From contig CANPNQ010000005.1 in NCBI GenBank assembly GCA_947575425.1, forward strand, positions 1-15,948: a stretch of DNA of 15,948 bases, in the 5' to 3' direction. Both the position numbers and the translations under genes were made by a program. Under the pieces are notes generated by a model. The model had not been told where the DNA came from. It did no database searches and worked only from the letters and a program-made list of their open reading frames with translations. This DNA comes from an uncultured Erysipelotrichaceae bacterium. GTDB lineage: Bacteria > Bacillota_I > Bacilli_A > Erysipelotrichales > Erysipelotrichaceae. Shown here in pieces: positions 5,817-12,074 of the stretch (position 1 is its first letter; each line of letters opens with the position of its first letter).

Positions 5817-6260
5817 ATGCTTATGGCAGCTTTTTCAGGATTTATCGCTACCTTTGGATTTGGCATTTTATTTAATATCAAGGGTTATAAGCTGGTTTTG
5901 GCAGGGATTGGGGGAATGATCGGAAGCTTTGTTTATACGCTGTGTGTAGATCATGGCTGTGCAGAGGTGACTGCTCTGTTCCTATCCTGTGCTTCCTTTT
6001 CGCTTTATTCGGAAATATTGGCACGCTTGTGCCATACTCCTGTCACCACATTTATCATTTGCTCTCTGATTCCATTGGTGCCGGGAAAGGGAATGTATGA
6101 GACGATGAAATTTGCGGTGAATGGAGATGCCATTGCGGCTTTATCCAAAGGGATTGATACGCTGGCGAATGCCGGTGCACTGGCTTTGGGAATCATGTTT
6201 GTGTCTACTCTTATGAACTTGTTTCTGCATCATCGCAAAAGAAGAAAGCCGACCGCTTAG
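5817..6260 (+). CDS. threonine/serine exporter family protein, small subunit (YjjB-like, DUF3815)
   Basis: This 147-residue all-membrane protein has about four hydrophobic segments. It corresponds to the C-terminal half of ThrE and to E. coli YjjB (157 residues). The hallmark SLIPLVPGKGMYETM is at about residues 82-96. It mirrors the VPG motif of the partner, fitting the view that the two halves are related repeats. I place the start at ATG 5817 (MLMAAFSGF), 1 nt after the partner's TGA, because GGGGAGGT lies 8 nt upstream; a longer in-frame start at 5757 would lie inside the partner gene. The two proteins probably form one transporter. The TAG stop is in a terminator loop. Confidence 0.88.
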   Translation: MLMAAFSGFIATFGFGILFNIKGYKLVLAGIGGMIGSFVYTLCVDHGCAEVTALFLSCASFSLYSEILARLCHTPVTTFIICSLIPLVPGKGMYETMKFAVNGDAIAALSKGIDTLANAGALALGIMFVSTLMNLFLHHRKRRKPTA

Positions 6261-6276
6261 TGGCGGTTTTATTTTG
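6252..6276 (+). terminator. intrinsic terminator of exporter pair, overlapping stop codon
   Basis: ACCGC (6252-6256) pairs with GCGGT (6263-6267), with a 6-nt loop holding the TAG stop (6258-6260). TTTTATTTT follows. Confidence 0.75.
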
Positions 6277-6441
6277 CCCGTTTGTTTCCATGCGTCAGAT
6301 TCTTCGTGCTTTTCACCACAGAATCAGGATGCTGAGGCGCCTCCTGTTTTAACAATATTTATATATGTATTACAAATGATTCATAAGAAATATATCATCA
6401 TATATTATCATATATTATACTATATATGCATAAAAATTCAC

Positions 6442-6470
6442 TTACATGAAAAAACAAAATATGATAAAAT
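6442..6470 (+). promoter_or_regulatory. promoter of CarD-like gene
   Basis: -35 TTACAT (6442-6447), a 17-bp spacer and -10 TAAAAT (6465-6470) with an extended TGA. The 80 bp upstream (6350-6430) is extremely A+T-rich with repeated CATATATTAT units, which could act as an UP-element-like or curved region. Confidence 0.65.
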
Positions 6471-6501
6471 AGTCTGGAAATCATTTTGATAAGGAGGACC
6501 T

Positions 6502-6996
6502 ATGTATTCACTTCAATCATTTGTTCGCTATGGGGCGAACGGTGTTTTTCAGATCAAAGAAATTGTATCAAAGCAGTTGTCAAGAAAAGAGGTCAGGCAA
6601 TATTATGTGCTGGAGCGCGTTTTTGGGGTGGAGACAAGAATCACCACACCGATAGATAATCCTAATTTGCGCGCGATATTAAGTAAAGCGGAAATGCTCC
6701 ATCTGCTGGAAGAGCTGCCTAAGCTGTCATCTGCATGGATCGAGGATCGTCACCTTCGCAGCGATGCCTTTCGCTCGGTGCTAGCGTCGAATGATATGAG
6801 ACAGCTGGCCCAGATGATCCAAACAATTTATTGGAAAAAGCGGGAGAAGGAGCAAGCAAAAAAACAGCTGTCCAATGAAGACTTGGAGTTTTTCGCACAG
6901 GCAGAAGCAATTCTTTGTGAGGAAATCGCATTGGCATTGGGAATGGAAAAGGAAGCGGTACCCGATTATCTGTTAAGTCATGTAAAAGAAGAGTGA
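6502..6996 (+). CDS. CarD/CdnL-family RNA polymerase-binding transcription regulator
   Basis: This 164-residue protein has the CarD/CdnL layout. The N-terminal RNA polymerase-interacting Tudor-like domain (about 1-60) carries YGANGVFQIKEI (10-21) and QYYVLERV (33-40). It is followed by an all-helical C-terminal domain (about 62-160). Family members bind the RNA polymerase beta subunit and stabilise open complexes, and they adjust rRNA and growth-related promoters. An aromatic residue (W79 in SSAWIEDRHLRSDAF) lies where the helical domain would contact the promoter. The length agrees with stand-alone CdnL proteins, not the longer Mfd/TRCF. A strong RBS AAGGAGG precedes the ATG. The gene is monocistronic and followed by a long inverted repeat. 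Confidence 0.85.
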   Translation: MYSLQSFVRYGANGVFQIKEIVSKQLSRKEVRQYYVLERVFGVETRITTPIDNPNLRAILSKAEMLHLLEELPKLSSAWIEDRHLRSDAFRSVLASNDMRQLAQMIQTIYWKKREKEQAKKQLSNEDLEFFAQAEAILCEEIALALGMEKEAVPDYLLSHVKEE

Positions 6997-7002
6997 GTCT
7001 GT

Positions 7003-7068
7003 ATCATAGAAGCATAGCGATTCAGAGCGGTTTTCTATCTGCGAATATGGATAAATGCTTTCTATGAT
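7003..7068. repeat. long inverted repeat between convergent genes
   Basis: ATCATAGAAGCAT (7003-7015) and ATGCTTTCTATGAT (7055-7068) are inverted repeats with one bulged base. Inside, ATTCAGA (7020-7026) and TCT-GC-GAAT (7038-7046) form a second stem. The result is a 66-base cruciform-like structure between the ends of the CarD-like gene and the ParB-like gene. No T-run follows on either strand, so it is not a standard intrinsic terminator. Confidence 0.6.
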
Positions 7069-7088
7069 GAGAGATCTTTAAGGAATGA

Positions 7089-7361
7089 CTAATGATGGTT
7101 TTTTGCCTGTGTGCTTGCGCTGCGGGCATGGTTAAGCAGCACGGTCTGAACGTATTTCAGCTTATGCTCAGGCGCTTCTTTTAAAATATCGGTAATGGCA
7201 CTCAAGCGTTTGGCACCATCCACACAGATCAGGCTATTATGATCCGCTCTGATTTGAAGCGGAAAGCACAGTCCTCTGCGCAATAGGCTTTCCTTTAGGG
7301 AAGGATCGTAAGGCTTTCGTTCAAATTGAATATCACTGATCAAAGCGGTGTCTATTTTCAT
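7089..7361 (-). CDS. small ParB-like (ParB/sulfiredoxin fold) domain protein
   Basis: This 90-residue protein is preceded by AGGAG 7 nt before the ATG (7361). The pattern IxxIQ...YDPSLKESLLRRGLCFPLQIR (about 8-38) followed by LICVDGAKRLSAI (44-56) resembles the ParB N-terminal nuclease-like fold, in which a G-x-x-R motif (here DGAKR, 48-52) binds nucleotide. There is no helix-turn-helix or dimerisation domain, so this is not a chromosome-partition ParB. Stand-alone domains of this fold have varied or unknown roles. The tail after about residue 80 is polar and His/Asn-rich. The gene has its own promoter and a hairpin in its leader. The reading frame is well supported; the fold assignment is by eye. 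Confidence 0.6.
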   Translation of the reverse strand: MKIDTALISDIQFERKPYDPSLKESLLRRGLCFPLQIRADHNSLICVDGAKRLSAITDILKEAPEHKLKYVQTVLLNHARSASTQAKNHH

Positions 7362-7409
7362 TGGCTCTCTCCTGTTTCATCCTATGTCGTATTTTGTATC
7401 ATCTTTTCT

Positions 7410-7438
7410 AAACGGATCATCGTGTCGAAGATCCGTTT
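7410..7438 (-). promoter_or_regulatory. 5' leader hairpin of the ParB-like gene
   Basis: AAACGGATC and GATCCGTTT form a perfect 9-bp stem. After a T-T mismatch, three more pairs (TCG/CGA) close an ACA loop. On the minus-strand transcript it starts a few bases after the predicted 5' end, and may stabilise the mRNA or serve as a protein-binding palindrome. On the plus strand a T-rich stretch follows it and might weakly terminate. Confidence 0.6.
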
Positions 7439-7452
7439 CATTTTTCTTTCGC

Positions 7453-7481
7453 ATTTTATCATGGTACAGGGAATAAGACAA
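7453..7481 (-). promoter_or_regulatory. promoter of ParB-like gene
   Basis: On the minus strand, -35 TTGTCT (7481-7476), a 17-bp spacer and -10 TAAAAT (7458-7453) with an extended TGA. This implies a leader of about 85 nt. Confidence 0.65.
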
Positions 7482-7556
7482 GCTATATTTCTTGTCTGCT
7501 TTCATTCGCTGCTTGCTGTATTCGTATGGCTTTTTATGGGAATGCAGTGGTTTTTA

Positions 7557-7565
7557 TGATACAAT
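7557..7565 (+). promoter_or_regulatory. extended -10 of ABC-F gene
   Basis: TG-A-TACAAT (7557-7565), with only a poor -35 (TGGGAA at 17 bp). The predicted start lies about 10-20 nt before the coding region, too close for a leader-attenuation system such as those found upstream of some antibiotic-resistance ABC-F genes. Confidence 0.5.
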
Positions 7566-7582
7566 AGGGTTAGAATCGAGGT

Positions 7583-9361
7583 GTGGCAGAGGTGCTGATC
7601 AGTTTGGAACATATCCGAAAATATCATAATGAGACATGCATTTTACAGGATGTTTCCTTTGCGATGGAAGAAAGGCGCAAGTGTGCCTTGATCGGTGTCA
7701 ACGGGACAGGAAAATCAACACTGCTGGCGATATTGGCAGGGGTGGAGTCTTATGATCAGGGGAAGATCACCCGCAAGAAAGAATGTCGTATTGCCTATTT
7801 GGCGCAGGATCCCCAACTCGATAAGAATAAGACGATATTGGCGGAGGTTTTGCAGGGGGATACCAAGGAATATGAGGCAAAGGCCATGTTGGGAAAGCTG
7901 GGACTGTATTCCTATGATGAGGCGATCTCTCATCTGTCAGGCGGTCAGCGCAAGCGGGTCGCTTTGGCTAAGGTATTGATGAAAGAAAACGATTTGTTAT
8001 TGCTGGTTGAGCCCACGAACCATCTGGATGCGGATATGATCGAGTGGCTGGAAGGCTATTTGATCAAATCCAATCAGGCGTTGTTTATGGTAACGCATGA
8101 TCGCTATTTTATGGAGCGCATCACCGATCAGATTGCTGAATTAGATCAAGGCGCTTTGTATTTTTATCAGGGCAATTATGTAACCTATATGGAAGAAAAA
8201 CAGCGCAGACTGGAAGAAAGCGAACGGAAGGAGCGAAAGCGCCAAAGCTTGTTAAAAAAGGAGCTGGCATGGGTGAGAGCCGGCGTGCAGGCTCGAGGAA
8301 CCAAGGATAAAGGACGCTTGGAGCGCTTTGAACAACTGCGCCAAGCGGAAGGCTTCCACAGTGAGGATCCGATCAAGGTCTCTACACTGTCCTCCCGTTT
8401 GGGTAAAAAGACGATTGCATTGGATCATATCAGCAAAGCATATGGTGATCGGGTGTTGTTTCGTGATTTCAGCTATCAGATACAGCGTCATGAGCGCATT
8501 GGTATTTTGGGATCAAACGGTTGCGGCAAATCGACACTGCTACATGTGATACATGGGGATCTTTCAGCGGACAGCGGTACGCTGACCTATGGAGAAACGG
8601 TAAAGCTTGGCTATTTCGCACAAAGCAATGAGGCATTGGATCCCGACCAGCGATTGATTGATGTCATCAGAGAGATTAGCGATGATATCGAGACAAAGGA
8701 GGGGCATTTGAGTGCAGCTCAGATGCTGGAACAGTTTTTGTTTGATCGCCATAAGCAATATCAAAAGGTGTCTACTCTATCCGGCGGAGAAAAGCGGCGA
8801 TTGTATCTGTTAAGCGTACTCATGGCGGCGCCCAACATTCTGCTTCTGGATGAGCCGACGAATGATTTGGATATTACAACCTTGCAGATATTAGAGGATT
8901 ATCTGGAGGATTTTCCCGGTGCAGTGATTGTCGTATCGCATGATCGTTATTTCTTGGATCGCATCTGTGATTCCATGTGGATCTTTCAGCCGGATGCAAG
9001 CATTCAAACCACAATCGGGGGCTATTCTCAATATCGCCATGAAGCGGCATCCATTGCCGCATCAGCGCAAAGCAGCGATCAAAGGAAAATACCAAAGGCG
9101 CAACAAACGCGCAGAATGATCCCTTCCATGAGTTCCAAAGAAAAAAAAGAATGGGAAAGCATGGAAACCGTAATAGCGGAATTAGAGGAAGGGATCGCAG
9201 CGTGTGATGCACAAATGGCACAGAATATGGATGATTTTAAAAGAATACAGGAATTAAGCGAACAGCGCGCTCTGTTAGAGGCGGAATTGGAGAGGAAAAC
9301 AGAGCGGTGGATGGAGCTGGAGGAAATACATGATCGGATCGAGAGAGCAAAACGCAAATGA
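7583..9361 (+). CDS. ABC-F family ATPase, Uup/YfmR-like, with Walker B Asp-to-Val change in domain 1
   Basis: This 592-residue soluble protein has two ABC domains and no membrane segment. ABC-F proteins act on the ribosome; Uup/YfmR types help translation and stalled complexes. Domain 1: Walker A GVNGTGKST (38-46), LSGGQ (118-122), Walker B LLLLVEPTNHLD with V142 in place of the catalytic-site Asp, H-loop THD (171-173). The charged linker is about 201-260. Domain 2: GSNGCGKST (310-318), LSGGE (399-403), intact LLLDEPTNDLD (420-430), SHD (452-454). A C-terminal coiled coil (about 515-592) is typical of Uup/YfmR. The longest frame starts at GTG 7583; GTG 7592 has a better-spaced RBS (GAGGTG, 8 nt) and may be the real start. 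A GNAT gene follows at 90 nt with no terminator seen between. Confidence 0.92.
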   Translation: MAEVLISLEHIRKYHNETCILQDVSFAMEERRKCALIGVNGTGKSTLLAILAGVESYDQGKITRKKECRIAYLAQDPQLDKNKTILAEVLQGDTKEYEAKAMLGKLGLYSYDEAISHLSGGQRKRVALAKVLMKENDLLLLVEPTNHLDADMIEWLEGYLIKSNQALFMVTHDRYFMERITDQIAELDQGALYFYQGNYVTYMEEKQRRLEESERKERKRQSLLKKELAWVRAGVQARGTKDKGRLERFEQLRQAEGFHSEDPIKVSTLSSRLGKKTIALDHISKAYGDRVLFRDFSYQIQRHERIGILGSNGCGKSTLLHVIHGDLSADSGTLTYGETVKLGYFAQSNEALDPDQRLIDVIREISDDIETKEGHLSAAQMLEQFLFDRHKQYQKVSTLSGGEKRRLYLLSVLMAAPNILLLDEPTNDLDITTLQILEDYLEDFPGAVIVVSHDRYFLDRICDSMWIFQPDASIQTTIGGYSQYRHEAASIAASAQSSDQRKIPKAQQTRRMIPSMSSKEKKEWESMETVIAELEEGIAACDAQMAQNMDDFKRIQELSEQRALLEAELERKTERWMELEEIHDRIERAKRK

Positions 9362-9451
9362 TTCCAATTCTGGATGGATGCTATCTCAAAATAAAGACAT
9401 GGGGAAAAGGTTTTATAGAAATCAGCGATAGAAGGCAAAGGAGGTTCCATA

Positions 9452-9871
9452 ATGAAAGTCAAAGCACATGTTTATTTGAGTGAGGATGCTAGGGCGATTC
9501 GGGAAGCGGTGTTTATGAAGGAGCAAGGCTTTCAAAATGAATTTGATTCTGTGGACGAGATCGCCACGCATCTGGTTCTATATGATGGGGAAGCAGCAGT
9601 TGCGACATGTCGTGTGTTTTGGGAGGAAACTTTGCATGCCTATGTACTGGGAAGGCTTGCGGTGCGAAAGGAATACCGTGGGAAAGCGCTTGGCTCACTG
9701 ATGGTGGAGGAAGCAGTACGCTATGTGAAAATCAAGGGCGGGAAGGAGCTTTTGTTGCATGCACAGTGTCGGGTGGTCGACTTTTATCAAAAGCTAGGTT
9801 TTCATGCCTTTGGTGAGATGGAGGATGATGAGGGATGTCCGCATATATGGATGAAAAAAACCGTCGGATGA
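9452..9871 (+). CDS. GNAT-family N-acetyltransferase (YjcF-like)
   Basis: This 139-residue single-domain GNAT protein would transfer an acetyl group from acetyl-CoA to an unknown amine in the cytoplasm. The acetyl-CoA loop is in LGRLAVRKEYRGKALGSLMVEEA (66-88), with R76-G77-K78-A79-L80-G81 as the pyrophosphate-binding turn. LLLHAQCRVVDFYQKLGF (100-117) and the closing GCPHIWMKK (128-136) match the B. subtilis YjcF type, including the FYxKxGF motif. AAAGGAGG 7 nt before the ATG is a strong RBS. It lies 90 nt after the ABC-F gene in the same direction and probably shares its transcript. The stop codon is in the loop of a bidirectional terminator. Confidence 0.9.
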   Translation: MKVKAHVYLSEDARAIREAVFMKEQGFQNEFDSVDEIATHLVLYDGEAAVATCRVFWEETLHAYVLGRLAVRKEYRGKALGSLMVEEAVRYVKIKGGKELLLHAQCRVVDFYQKLGFHAFGEMEDDEGCPHIWMKKTVG

Positions 9872-9880
9872 ACGGTTTTT
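9854..9880. terminator. bidirectional terminator of GNAT gene and glycosyltransferase gene
   Basis: AAACCGT (9858-9864) pairs with ACGGTTT (9872-9878), with runs of A before and T after on both strands. The GNAT TGA stop (9869-9871) is in the 7-nt loop. The convergent glycosyltransferase gene ends about 20 bp away. Confidence 0.85.
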
Positions 9881-9898
9881 CTTTTGGCTTTCCCTGTT

Positions 9899-10960
9899 TT
9901 ATTGTGCAAAGAAAGGATCGTTTTTTATGATCAGCGGATGATGGGGTTTGATTGCCTTTGCCTTTTGGTGGTACTCACAGGCAAGGGTATGCGCATGGAT
10001 CCGTTCGTAGCAAACCGACAGCTGTAAATATGGGATGAATCTGTAGCAATCTACTTGAATAAAGGCGCCGCTTTCCTTCTTTATCTCACAGGATAAGGCC
10101 TGTTGATACCAATGGATGGCTTTGATAAAGTCATTTCGCTCATAGAAAAGAAAGGCAATGTCACAGAGCAGTTCTGCTCTTGGAGTATCATAGAAAAAGC
10201 TTTCAAATAAGGAGCGCAGCGCGTTTTCATATTCTCCTTTTTCACGATAACAGGCGCCTGTCATACGACAGGCATCAATACAATTCTCAAACCATCCCTG
10301 TTTGCTTGTAAGAAAAATGTCGAATTGCGCGATTGCATCATCATAGCGCTTGTGATAGTACAGCTCACGAGCATAATAGTATTGTTCGCGGGGCGAAAGC
10401 GCTTTGCCTAAGTGAAGCTGCTGTTCAAAGATGCGTAAATTGCGGTCAGGATCATTGATCTTTTCTTTGTGGTGGCAAATCGCAATGTCCACATAGGAGA
10501 TTTCCCCTTGCGGGGTGATTGCTTCATGGATCGCACCGACCCACTGAAAGTGGCACGCTGTTTTCATCAAACGCTCTCGCTCATAGGTGAAGACGGGAAT
10601 TCCTTCTTCATCAAAGCCGGTATGATATTTCATCATGACAATATCAGGGTGTGCATCATTGTGTTTCCATTCCAACAGTTTCTTTTGATTTTCTTCTGTG
10701 ATGATATCATCCGCATCCAGCCACATCGTATACTCCATTTTCGCAAAAGAAAATGCATAATTTCGGGCAGCCGCAAAATCATCCTTCCATGCGTATGGAT
10801 AGAGTTTGGCATGATATGCCTTGGCGATTTCCATCGTCTGATCTCTGCTTCCGGTATCGACAATGATGATCTCATCTGCGATTTCTTTTACACAATCCAA
10901 ACATCGCGCTAAGACTGCTTCTTCATCCTTTACGATCATGGCAAGTGATATTGTTTTCAT
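9899..10960 (-). CDS. family-2 glycosyltransferase with C-terminal helical, TPR-like repeats
   Basis: The 353-residue product has an N-terminal GT-A domain of family 2: SLAMIVKDEEAVLARCL (5-21), EIIIVDTGSRDQT (30-42), DFAAARNYAF (61-70), and WLDADD (80-85) holding the metal- and nucleotide-sugar-binding DxD. From about residue 190 it becomes alpha-helical with TPR-like pairs (REQYYYARELYYHKRYDDAIAQF, ENALRSLFESF, ERNDFIKAIHWYQQAL). This layout is common in uncharacterised Gram-positive glycosyltransferases and resembles SunS-type enzymes that glycosylate peptides. The sugar and acceptor are unknown. I choose ATG 10960 (MKTISLAMIV), not the upstream in-frame ATG at 10993, because GAGGG lies just ahead and the family starts there. 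No membrane segment is seen, so it is cytoplasmic. The gene is isolated between two terminators. Confidence 0.85.
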   Translation of the reverse strand: MKTISLAMIVKDEEAVLARCLDCVKEIADEIIIVDTGSRDQTMEIAKAYHAKLYPYAWKDDFAAARNYAFSFAKMEYTMWLDADDIITEENQKKLLEWKHNDAHPDIVMMKYHTGFDEEGIPVFTYERERLMKTACHFQWVGAIHEAITPQGEISYVDIAICHHKEKINDPDRNLRIFEQQLHLGKALSPREQYYYARELYYHKRYDDAIAQFDIFLTSKQGWFENCIDACRMTGACYREKGEYENALRSLFESFFYDTPRAELLCDIAFLFYERNDFIKAIHWYQQALSCEIKKESGAFIQVDCYRFIPYLQLSVCYERIHAHTLACEYHQKAKAIKPHHPLIIKNDPFFAQ

Positions 10961-11062
10961 ACGTTCCCTCGCTTCTGTTGCTATCATATGCAAAAGAAGC
11001 AGAACAAGTGCCTATTATTCTATTTTCATTTGTTTGCCTCATAGGAAGTCTTTCTACGGATG

Positions 11063-11085
11063 AAAAAACACGTCGCTGTGACGTG
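11063..11085 (-). terminator. intrinsic terminator of the uvrA-hprK-lgt-trxB operon
   Basis: On the minus strand, CACGTC (11085-11080) pairs with GACGTG (11074-11069) across a 5-nt loop, and six T (11068-11063) follow. It lies about 65 bp beyond the trxB stop and separates the operon from the glycosyltransferase gene. Confidence 0.85.
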
Positions 11086-11150
11086 CTGATGAGAGACATG
11101 CAGGAATGAGACAATCGCCATGCATTGCTTTGTGTTTGTTCATGCAATCA

Positions 11151-12074
11151 TTAAATTCCTTTGATCTGATGAAAGGCGTGCTGTGCCGCAATCGCACCGT
11201 CATTGGTCGCAGTGACAACTTGACGCAGCTGTTTGTGGATGACATCTCCGGCACCGTAGATGCCCTTGATCTTTGTTTCACAGTTCTCATTGACAATCAT
11301 ATAGCCCTGCTCATTTAGCACATCCAGATTCCGCAAGAAAGATGTGGCAGGATCTTGACCGATGTATGGGAAAATGCCATGACAGGCGATGGTTGTTTCC
11401 TCTTTGGTATCGATATTCTGTAAGAGAATGCCGCTTACCCGCATACCGTCATCGAGAATCCGCAAAGGAATATGCTTGGGAATCACATGGATTTTATCAT
11501 TGGATTGTATGCTGTCTTGAATGATCTGATCTGCTCGGAATACATCACGACGGATCACGATATGCACCTTTGCGGCAAATTGGCTCAGATAAGCAGCTTC
11601 CTCCAAAGCGGAATTTCCGCCGCCGATCACAACGACTTCCTGATTTTTGAAAAAGGCTCCATCACAAACTGCGCAATAGGAAACACCGCGTCCGATGTTT
11701 TCCTCTTCTCCGGGGATTTGCAGCATGCGCTCTTGGGTGCCGCTGGCAACGATGACTGCCTTTGCTTGATAGCAAGCGCCATCCTCACAAAGAATGCTTT
11801 TGTAAGTGCCTTCGTCGCTTACTTGAATGACATTGCCATACAGATATTCACTGCCAAAAGCAGTGGAATGTTCAAACATATCGGACGCCAGCTGAGCGCC
11901 ATCAGTTCCTTTGATTCCCGGCCAGTTAGCAATCTCCGCAGTTTTGGTAAGCTTTCCGCCCGGCGCGCCCATTTCCAGCATGGCGGTTTTTAAACCGGCG
12001 CGGCTAGCGTAGATGGAAGCGCTCATACCCGCAGGTCCGGCGCCGATGATGATCAAATCGTATTGTCGCTCCAT
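11151..12074 (-). CDS. trxB: thioredoxin-disulfide reductase
   Basis: This 307-residue flavoprotein has the low-molecular-weight thioredoxin reductase layout. It passes electrons from NADPH via FAD and a redox disulfide to thioredoxin in the cytoplasm. The FAD site is GAGPAGMSASIYASRAG (11-27). The redox motif CAVC is at 134-137 in SYCAVCDGAFFK. The NADPH site is GGGNSALEEA (151-160) with RRDVFR (175-180). The second FAD motif is GIYGAGDV (271-278). The usual HRR is IRR here, but both arginines that contact the NADPH phosphate remain. The ATG lies 22 bp inside the end of the preceding lgt-phosphatase gene; its RBS (AAAGGAGG) is within that gene, suggesting translational coupling. It is the last gene of the operon. 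Confidence 0.95.
   Translation of the reverse strand: MERQYDLIIIGAGPAGMSASIYASRAGLKTAMLEMGAPGGKLTKTAEIANWPGIKGTDGAQLASDMFEHSTAFGSEYLYGNVIQVSDEGTYKSILCEDGACYQAKAVIVASGTQERMLQIPGEEENIGRGVSYCAVCDGAFFKNQEVVVIGGGNSALEEAAYLSQFAAKVHIVIRRDVFRADQIIQDSIQSNDKIHVIPKHIPLRILDDGMRVSGILLQNIDTKEETTIACHGIFPYIGQDPATSFLRNLDVLNEQGYMIVNENCETKIKGIYGAGDVIHKQLRQVVTATNDGAIAAQHAFHQIKGI

Noticed and set aside
6350..6430. Repeats resembling a CRISPR or origin AT-rich region
   Set aside because: Only short, imperfect TATATTAT-like units with no spacer structure and no DnaA-box cluster; best explained as an A+T-rich promoter upstream region.
7410..7438. parS-like centromere site near the ParB-like gene
   Set aside because: The palindrome (AAACGGATC arms) does not resemble the parS consensus with its central CACGTG, and the protein lacks the DNA-binding domain of ParB.
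7326..7559. Hydrophobic plus-strand ORF of 77 codons, or its inner 32-codon form from ATG 7461
   Set aside because: It overlaps the ParB-like gene and two promoters, has no RBS at either start, and its hydrophobicity follows from T-rich promoter DNA. A leader peptide for the ABC-F gene is also unlikely, because the frame ends upstream of the predicted ABC-F transcription start.
10469..10912. 147-codon plus-strand ORF opposite the glycosyltransferase gene
   Set aside because: Antisense shadow of a gene with clear family motifs; the translated peptide resembles no protein.
11472..11993. 173-codon plus-strand ORF opposite trxB
   Set aside because: Antisense shadow of a strongly conserved gene; no RBS or promoter.
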